This document shows, piece after piece, positions 56,850 through 64,000 of a stretch of 64,000 bases of DNA. The notes beneath the pieces were generated by a model, which did not search any database, was not told where the DNA came from, and saw only the letters and a program-made list of their open reading frames with translations. A program made the translations under genes and the position numbers. Positions within the stretch are counted from its first letter, which is position 1; each line of letters starts with the position of its first letter. This DNA is from Zingiber officinale (Eukaryota > Streptophyta > Magnoliopsida > Zingiberales > Zingiberaceae), in contig NC_055986.1 in the NCBI RefSeq assembly GCF_018446385.1, positions 29,013,593 through 29,077,592 on the forward strand. The letters are read 5' to 3'.

Positions 56850-58010
56850 TGTGATGGAGGATCTCCTTCATCATCCGCCCAATTGACTACTGCATCGTCC
56901 TCATTCTCATTAATAATGTTGTGCAAAATAATACATGATATCCTTCAAATTATCTTGGTACCAAAATCATACTGAACCCTTTATCATTACCCATCGAGAT
57001 CGGAGCACTCCAAATGCTCATTCGACATCCTTTCTCGTGACCTCCTGTCGTTCCTTAAATATTTTTCTCTTGGGATCCTTGGGGCATGGAAAGCTCTTGA
57101 CGAAAGTAGCTAATTCCAGATAGATCTCATCGGTTAGATAGTATCCTTTTGTATATTGTGTATTGTTAATTGTAAAATTAACCTTAGATGCATTTCCTTA
57201 TAAAACGCTGTTGAATAAAGGTGATTCATTAGGCACATTGATATCATTACGCGACCTTGCGATCTCAAAAAGACATGTCATATCCACAAGTCTGTAAATG
57301 TGATTGTTTTAAGCACAATTGTTGGAATGTTATGATCTCTCCGAGTAAACTGGCCTTTCAAAGTGATGGGGCGATTTTTTCCATTGCCAATGCATGCAAT
57401 CAAGACTACCGAACATGTTAGGAAAGTCATGTCTCTGCTCATGCATGTCAATCAAGTGTTGGATATCAACAATATTAGGTCTTCTCAAATATTGAGCCCC
57501 TAACACTTCAATTACATATCGACATAAGTTAAATAAGTATTGGATGACAGTTGTTTCAACAATTCGTAGGTACTCATCATAATTATCAGCAAGGACTCCA
57601 TATGTCAATTGGCGGATAGCTGCTATACATTTCTGAAGTGACGATAAACCTTTTTTTCCTATCGCATCGATCTTTCATTAAAAATATTCTAAATGATTTT
57701 CAAGGCATTTACTATACAAAGGAATAACCCTCTTTGCATTTGGAATCAATGTCGAAATATATAATCAAGATATATTGGCTCATCAGAGAAATAATCGTTA
57801 AAAAGACGAGCATGTCTGACTTCACGATCAAGATTTAAATATCTTCTCATATATGTTTTGTCAAAAGAACTTTGAACTCTTTGATGTACAATTTGTTGTT
57901 ACTCATATAGCCAGAACATTATTTGTTCATATATATCCTCTGCATTTTCTTTAATCATTTATTTAGAGTTCACGGAGCATAAATCGATATAGTTTTTTTA
58001 GACATCAAGT
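56850..58010 (-). pseudogene. PIF/Harbinger-type transposase relic (ALP1-like DDE domain)
   Basis: The clearest part (57608-57330, minus) reads LRIVETTVIQYLFNLCRYVI, YLRRPNIVDIQHLIDMHEQR and DFPNMFGSLDCMHWQWK, matching the plant Harbinger transposase/ALP1 core including the DCMHW block. Upstream (about 57990-57620) fragments read RLFNDYFS-like and F-R-RF-M-like text with stops. Downstream (57330-56880) pieces of the later DDE region appear in several frames. It is a dead transposon gene; its possible terminal sequences near 56470 and 58270 are poorly preserved. Confidence 0.75.
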
Positions 58011-59601
58011 CTTCTAAGATATTTTCATGATTGAAAGAAATAAAGAATTAAGAAAATGATAAAAATAATGAAATATTGAGAGTATATTTATAGACAAATT
58101 TTTAAATAAAAGTAAATTAACTGTTGAATAGCCGTTGTTCAAACATTGAATATTTATTGTTCAACGTGGTGTGTGTAAGTTTTTTTTAATAACAAATATT
58201 GAAAACAAAATTAATTAAAAAAATTCACTGACAACGGAGCAACTCCGTAAACACGGAGACGCTCCATCATTTGAGGGACGGACCTAAGGTGGGAGGTTCG
58301 CCCCCTCTAATTTCTAATTAGTCATTATTGATTAGTTTTTATTCGTTATAGAAATTATATTTATTGCCTACTCACTTGATTATGATTAAATTATATTCAT
58401 TTGAAATACAATAAATATCATAGAGTTTCTATCATTTATTTTAATCCTATTATCACTCAAATAAGTAAAACAAAAATAATATAAAATCATTGTTATAGAA
58501 GCTAGTTGCTAACTTTTATCCTCGAGGTTATGGTGCAGTTGAAGAACGTTAAGTTATCACCTAGACTCTCATGGCTCAATCTCTAGTTATGATATATTTG
58601 TAGGGATTTTTCCTCTAAATGGTATGCGCAACCATGAGATGTTGGGCTTCTGGGCCGCCTACTTATAATTTATCCTAGTTATGGGTGGAAAACTTCTATA
58701 GAGCCGGATCACTCACCTCAGGTTCAATGTCATCTTCTATAGAACCGGATCACTCTCCTCAGGTTCAGTGTCATTTGATTTATTATTTTTTTAATTACTA
58801 GTTTATACACGGTCAAATAATCAGATAATATAAAAATATTTTGGATGGATCGTTTTAAATGGACTGTTTTAAATCAGAAATGCCCATTTTGATTTCTTTT
58901 CCTATTTTTCTAGTTTATTTTAATTTCATTATTTCTATTACATATAATTTCTGAATTTACTTAGTAAATTAGTAAAATCGTCAGTGGGGACGGAATGAAT
59001 CGTCTATTCAAAAATTAGTAAAATCGGGATACTTGTATAAAACAAATTATAGTTATAATTATTTCAAACAAAAACCGCCGTAATCACTAATTAATATTAT
59101 AGTGTAACAATTATAATTTATTTATAGCAAGCAGTCAGTAATAGTAACAATTTATTTATTTTTTCTTTTTTTTGCCCAAACTCTGTTTCGGTTGTTGGAC
59201 ACTAGAGAATTTTTTATGCAAATAGTTGTTGGAATTGTTGCTCCGCTGGTGCATCTACTCCAGATTCCAGACTGCAGAGTTGGTTTATCTAGACTAATAA
59301 TTCCATGTACAGATCAACATCTGATTCAAATATTTCAACTATATCTAACAAACACACACAAATTGAGACATAATGTGAGATGCAAATTCTAAGGTAGCTA
59401 AAACTGCAGACTAACTGAATCTAACAGCTAAAACACTGATAACAGGTAGATGAACTAAAAAAGCTTCAGCTATTTTGTATGCGCCAGGTGGAGACTAAAC
59501 CTGGAGTCATCTTCATGTATGGTACTTCTCCTTCCACCTAAGGAAACTGGAGGAAGCTTCATGTAGAAAATATTGAAAGCAAACCCGTACCCTCCTTCTT
59601 C
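58011..59601. other. spacer between Harbinger relic and CSLD gene
   Basis: It contains a SINE-like stretch (about 58520-58690) and a 40-bp tandem duplication (58693-58732 and 58733-58772, CTTCTATAGARCCGGATCAC). The right end (about 59400-59601) is probably the CSLD 3' UTR. Within it, 59520-59560 loosely repeats the last coding bases (CCTAAGGRAACTGG). No gene. Confidence 0.5.
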
Positions 59602-62600
59602 CTAAGGGAACTGGAAGCTCATGTAATCCCTCCTTCCTCCTGCTGGGGGGCTTATGTAAACCCAAAGCAAGGAGATGATACTCGAGAGTAGACCGGACCA
59701 TATAAATACGATCGTCGGCACCTTCCCTCTCCTTCCCATCAGGCCTTTAGCAAACGGATACAGATGGCAAAGAACCCAGAGGCTGAAGGACACACCTCCC
59801 AGAAGCCTGCTCCACTGTGGGAACTGACTGTACATTGCTCTTGCAGTCCCCACGGCTATGGCTATCATGTTCATCATCATAATTGTAATTGGAGGCACCA
59901 TCAAGAAGCTCCACTTCACGACGTAGAGCTCAGCGAAAGCAGCAGCGTCATCGTCGGTCGCAGGTTTTGATGTTAAAGTGAATGATATGTCCACGCCGGC
60001 AATGACCTTCAGCAATCCTTGCAGGACAGCAGCTGGGTGAGCGCTAGTACCTCCAATTAACCAGAACTGCTCATTCCTCCACCACTCGTGCAATGTGATG
60101 CCGGACCACTTGATCTCCAACAATGCGAGCAAGCAGAGAGTAATGGTGATTGCGAGGAGCAGTATCAAAAATGTAACGCTGAGGGATTGAACAATAAACT
60201 GGCCTGTGAATAGAGAGATTGCTGGAAGAATGCAGTACACCAATAGAAAGATTGAAGTGAAGGGGTAGATGCCACAGTTGAAGTAGGCTACTCTTTGCAA
60301 GAACTTCATCCTCCTGCTCGCAAAGATTGCATTGTTTTGGGAGAAGAATATCTCGACTGAACCGGTCGCCCACCGGAGGACTTGATGCAGCCTATCGGTT
60401 AGATTGATTGGAGCTGTCCCTCTGAATGCATCCCTCTTGGTGACGCAGTAGATCGACCTCCACCCTCTGTTGTGCATCCTGTAACCCGTCACAACATCCT
60501 CAGTGACAGAACCATATATCCAGCCAACTCGTTGGCCCCATTCCGTTTTGTCCTCGTAGAAGCAAGATACAACACTGATTGCTTCCGCTACCGTTGCAGC
60601 ATCGAGTGGTTCTCGAGGGACTGCCAGAGAACCGGCAGGTCTGCCTTGTCGAACTCCAGGCATGTCTTGAAGTAGCCTTCCTTGATATTCAGCTATTGGA
60701 ATGGATGCTGCTAAAGTGGCTGAACTACCAAACCTCTTTGGCAACAATGCTGATTCTATATCTAACTCGTCGTTCTCATCATCTGCGATAGGTGGTAATA
60801 TGATGTCCTTTTCGTCGCGATCATGCTTCTTCCCCATTGTAGGTTTCCTCAGGAAAAGTTTAGTCTTCTTCCTTCCAAACCAACCATGGTGTTCGGTGGC
60901 ACGAGGAGGGCTAAACCCATAAAGAGCAGTCCTTCGAAAAATGCAGCCTGTTCCAACATACATTGGACCTTGCAATCCATCCATGGCCCTCATAGTGACA
61001 TCAAAGAACACCAAATTGTTATTAGCATACCTGTCACTAGGGTCAATTCCATCAAACCTCTGAGGAAATTGGACATAGCATATCCTGTCACCACCTCTGT
61101 CAAGCATGAAGCACATCCCTTCTCTTAGAGCCAAGGAATTGTAGATGTAGTGATCACAATCCAGATTCAGAACGAAGGGGCCATTGGACATTATTGCACT
61201 TGTTCTAACCAAAGCGTTCATCGCACCAGCCTTCTTGTTGTGATCATATCCTGGTCTCTTCTCGCGGGAAACATAGACAAGCATTGGAAGTCGGATGTCG
61301 ACATCAGTGGTGTTTATAAGATTAAAACTTTCTTGTTCCACATTTCCAATTACTGGTTCAGGGTTTGGAGGAACTAGCATCACCTATGAATGATAAGATA
61401 TAATGATATCAAATATCTGAAGTTGTAGACAATTATTGAATCGATACAAAGAACAAGAGTGAGGTAATTAAGTAATATTTTACCTGAATTATACCAGCAT
61501 GATCGCCTCTAGAATGATCAGGTGCAGCTGAAAACCATGTCCCAGGCCAGTGTGATCCATCAGACATCCAGGTTGCTTTGACAAACTCAGTCGGTTCCAA
61601 AATGTCGTCTTTCATCTCCATTTGTTTCTTCTTAGATCGTAGCTCTTCGTGTGCATTGTATGCATCAGATCGCCGCCTGATGGATTCAGGCAAAGAATTT
61701 ATTCTTACTTTAAACTCATCATATTCCCTCTTAACCTTCCTCCTCTCTCGAACAAAATCCTGACGGACTTTGTTCTTTAGAAAGTCGCGCTTCTGGCCAA
61801 AGTAGGACTCCGGGTTCCTTGGCTCTATGGCATGCTTTCTGCAGAAGGGAACCCAAATTCTTGCAAAGCTAGCAGTTTCAGCCAGGGCTTCAAATGTCAG
61901 AAGAGAACCTCCATCATCTGATAAGTAACAAGCAAGTTTCTCAACCGGGTAGTCGACTGCAAGGATGGAGAGGATTGTGTTTGCTGTGACTAAAGGCGGT
62001 TCTTTTTCTGGATCAGCTGTCGACACAAATACATCAACTCCGGGAAGATCAGATCGGCCTTTGGGGTTTCTAATGCTCGGGGACTCGAAGCGTTCGTTGA
62101 GGACGGAGAGATCCGTTGCTCTGTTAACTGGACAAAGCTTCTGAAGCTGGTCTAAGAGCCAAGAAAATGCAAACCACACCTCACAAGCTACAGACATTCC
62201 CCATAGCCATATGGCATCATGATTAGGGTGTCGAATCCTCCAAGTAAGGAAAAGGCCAAGGGCAAGAAGGCGAATCACTATGAGCATCCTGAAGAGCAAT
62301 CAGAAATTGTTGAGCAAATTTCATTCTCAATTGTAGAAGCAAATGCTATCTATAGATTCACCGATCAAACAGAAGTGTTATCTAATCATTCGAAAACAAA
62401 ACTTGTTTTTTTAGCAAATTACTGCGTTAATTACCTGTATGGACTGAGAATTGCTTGGGACACCGCATTCTTTCTTGTCAGTGGCCTTCTGCATTTTCCC
62501 TCGAAGTCCGGTGGCTCCTCGAAACCCTTGTACTCAGCTCCGTTGCCGCCGAATCCATCTGTCGGCCACACTGCATTGCCATACCCGTATGTTCCCTTGG

Positions 62601-63381
62601 TCTCGAAGAGCCAACGGTTGTGATCGAACTCCCCTGGCTGGTGCGGTGCTTTCATCGATCTCACCATCGATAGCCTCTTCCCGGACTTGAGATTGAACTC
62701 CGCTATCGAGGTCAAAGGAAGGGTTCTCCCCTCGTCCTCAGAAGCCGAACCCTCACCCTCCTCGTCGATCACGGTCCCGTAAGGCTCCTTGCACCCAGGA
62801 CACAGCCCTCCTCCGTCCCCGGCGCACTCCGAGTAGCAGTCTTTGCAGATCAGGAACCCGCATTCGCACGGCGGTTTTATCCCTTTGAGGAGCGCCTCGC
62901 CGTCGCATCCATTGATCTTGCAGAAGAGCCCAGCGGATTTCGCCACCTGCACGCTTTCGGCCGAGCACTCGATGACGTGGCCGCGGGTCACGCAATTGAA
63001 CCCGCCGGTGAAGATGGTGCCGGAGATGAAGCTTCGGTGAGGCTGAAGCTCAGGCTCGTCGGTCTCTTCCGGCGGAGGTGCCGGCTGGTGGTCCGGGGTC
63101 GGCGGGATGTGGACGGTGTAACGGACGAAGTCGGAGGAGGTGCGTTCATGGCTCTCATCGTTCTCGGCCACGGAGCAGTACCGCGCCCCGCCGCCTGAGA
63201 GGCCGCAGCTGGAAGGCCTGGCGGCAGGGGAGTCAGGTTTGTTGGAGAAAGAGTGGCGCGGGACCGGACTAGTCAAGCCGATGCTCCGGCGGAGGGGTCC
63301 ATCGCCGCCTTCCTTCCCACCAGAGGAGCAGACAGTGATCGTCACCGGGGAAGCGGGTGACGATGCCCGCCGACTCGCCAT
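59602..63381 (-). CDS. CSLD: cellulose synthase-like protein D (CSLD), 3 exons
   Basis: Exons 62435-63381, 61484-62288 and 59602-61383 join with GT-AG sites into 1177 residues, the normal CSLD length. Residues 154-197 form the Cys-rich RING-like zinc region (CKINGC ... [11 protein letters not shown] ... CPGCKEPY). Two membrane helices lie at about 317-333 and 341-360. The GT2 catalytic motifs are complete: DDG (440-442), DCD (659-661), TED (878-880) and QVLRW (918-922). About six helices fill the C-terminus (from about 935). CSLD enzymes are Golgi/plasma-membrane processive glycosyltransferases that make beta-1,4-linked cell-wall glycan in dividing or tip-growing cells. The N-terminus ([39 protein letters not shown]) points to the CSLD5 / rice CSLD4 group. 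Start [13 protein letters not shown] was chosen; an in-frame upstream ATG at 63417 would add 12 residues. No defects seen. Confidence 0.96.
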
Positions 63382-64000
63382 GGATCTTCTCGGAAAGCAA
63401 ACTCGAGACCGAATCACGCAAATAGAAACAAGAAAACGAAGATTTTGGGGGATCGAACGGAAGGAAACAGAGAAGATTGGGAAAAACTACAGGCCGTTGA
63501 AGGAAGAAATGAGCCTGAAATGGGAAAAAAAAACAAAATAAATAAATAAAAAAAGTCGCGCATCTGTAACGGTCGCCGCGGTAGACATTCGGGGACCTCA
63601 ACGTTCGAGAACGGTCCCTGGAACCGCCAACGGCTACTTGCTTTCAACTTTGACCGTCCGATCGCGTCAATCTAGAGTCTGGAGCGTTTATTGTCACCCT
63701 AGAGAAATCGACGCTCGAGTCGTCTTCGGCGCCGAAAATTATGAAATTCGACGGTCAAGATTGATAGATCATCCAACCTCCTGGACAACGGCTATGAAAT
63801 AGAGGATTGTTTGTCAGCTTCTTGTGTTTGCTAGGGTTAGCAATTACTAAATTAAATTAACTGACAGTAATTAAATCATTTGAGATAGCATATTCAAACA
63901 AAATGTGAAATAGGGCAAAGCTAAGACAGTGTAAACACCAAAATTAAAATGAGGGAAAGTCCTCTTCCTTGAGGTGAGGCAAACATCAATATCATAATTG
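63382..64000 (-). promoter_or_regulatory. upstream region of the CSLD gene
   Basis: It probably holds the 5' UTR and promoter on the minus strand. A T-rich run (63525-63553) and GC-richer blocks are visible, but no TATA box could be placed with confidence. No other gene seen to the window end. Confidence 0.4.

Noticed and set aside
62753-63601. Multiple frames on both strands around CSLD exon 1
   Set aside because: GC-rich shadows of the CSLD coding exon and its leader.

Overview
This is nuclear DNA of a flowering plant. Four host genes with ordinary GT-AG introns all lie on the minus strand, and most of the rest is transposable-element sequence. The N-terminus of the cellulose-synthase-like gene most resembles grass CSLD4-type proteins, and the retroelement mix (large Sirevirus, Tat-type gypsy, Ale-type copia, tRNA-derived SINEs) suits a monocot. 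A ginger-family genome is possible but not shown by the sequence.

Left third (1-16.8 kb): a nest of retroelements. A decayed LINE (14.33-16.81 kb, minus) is cut at its RT end by the LTR of a Tat-type Ty3/gypsy element. That element (minus strand, 1-3175 plus 14211-14328) shows LTR, gag, a tandem-repeat block and an antisense accessory ORF, with no pol between them. Its LTR is in turn split by an 11.0-kb Sirevirus-like copia element (3176-14210) with LTRs, primer-binding site, broken gag-pol, a spliced envelope-like ORF and a polypurine tract.

Middle (16.8-39 kb): a complete nine-exon O-fucosyltransferase-family gene (17611-22292, non-coding first exon near 24.2-24.4 kb). Next comes a broken 4.8-kb Ale-type copia element (26026-30793) nested inside an older inverted-repeat element, then a 478-bp hAT-like element. 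The three-exon HIG1-domain gene (34297-39005) follows. Its 4.3-kb second intron holds a Sirevirus-like LTR relic that itself carries a 1035-bp non-autonomous hAT-like element.

Right (41-64 kb): a six-exon RING-H2 E3 ligase gene of RFI2 type (41109-55936). Its 11.5-kb first intron splits the RING domain and contains a SINE, an unusual inverted-LTR palindrome bounded by a perfect 5-bp duplication (45270-48766), and a gag-only LTR element (48786-52700). Upstream lies a Harbinger-type transposase relic, then a complete three-exon CSLD glycosyltransferase gene (59602-63381).

The host genes are not functionally linked as far as can be seen: a Golgi glycosyltransferase, a mitochondrial membrane protein, a ubiquitin ligase and a cell-wall glycan synthase. 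The most unusual object is the 3.5-kb palindrome. It is two copies of one Tat-type LTR joined tail to tail at the primer-binding site and inserted as a single unit with a target-site duplication. This looks like integration of an aberrant reverse-transcription product with two U3 ends.
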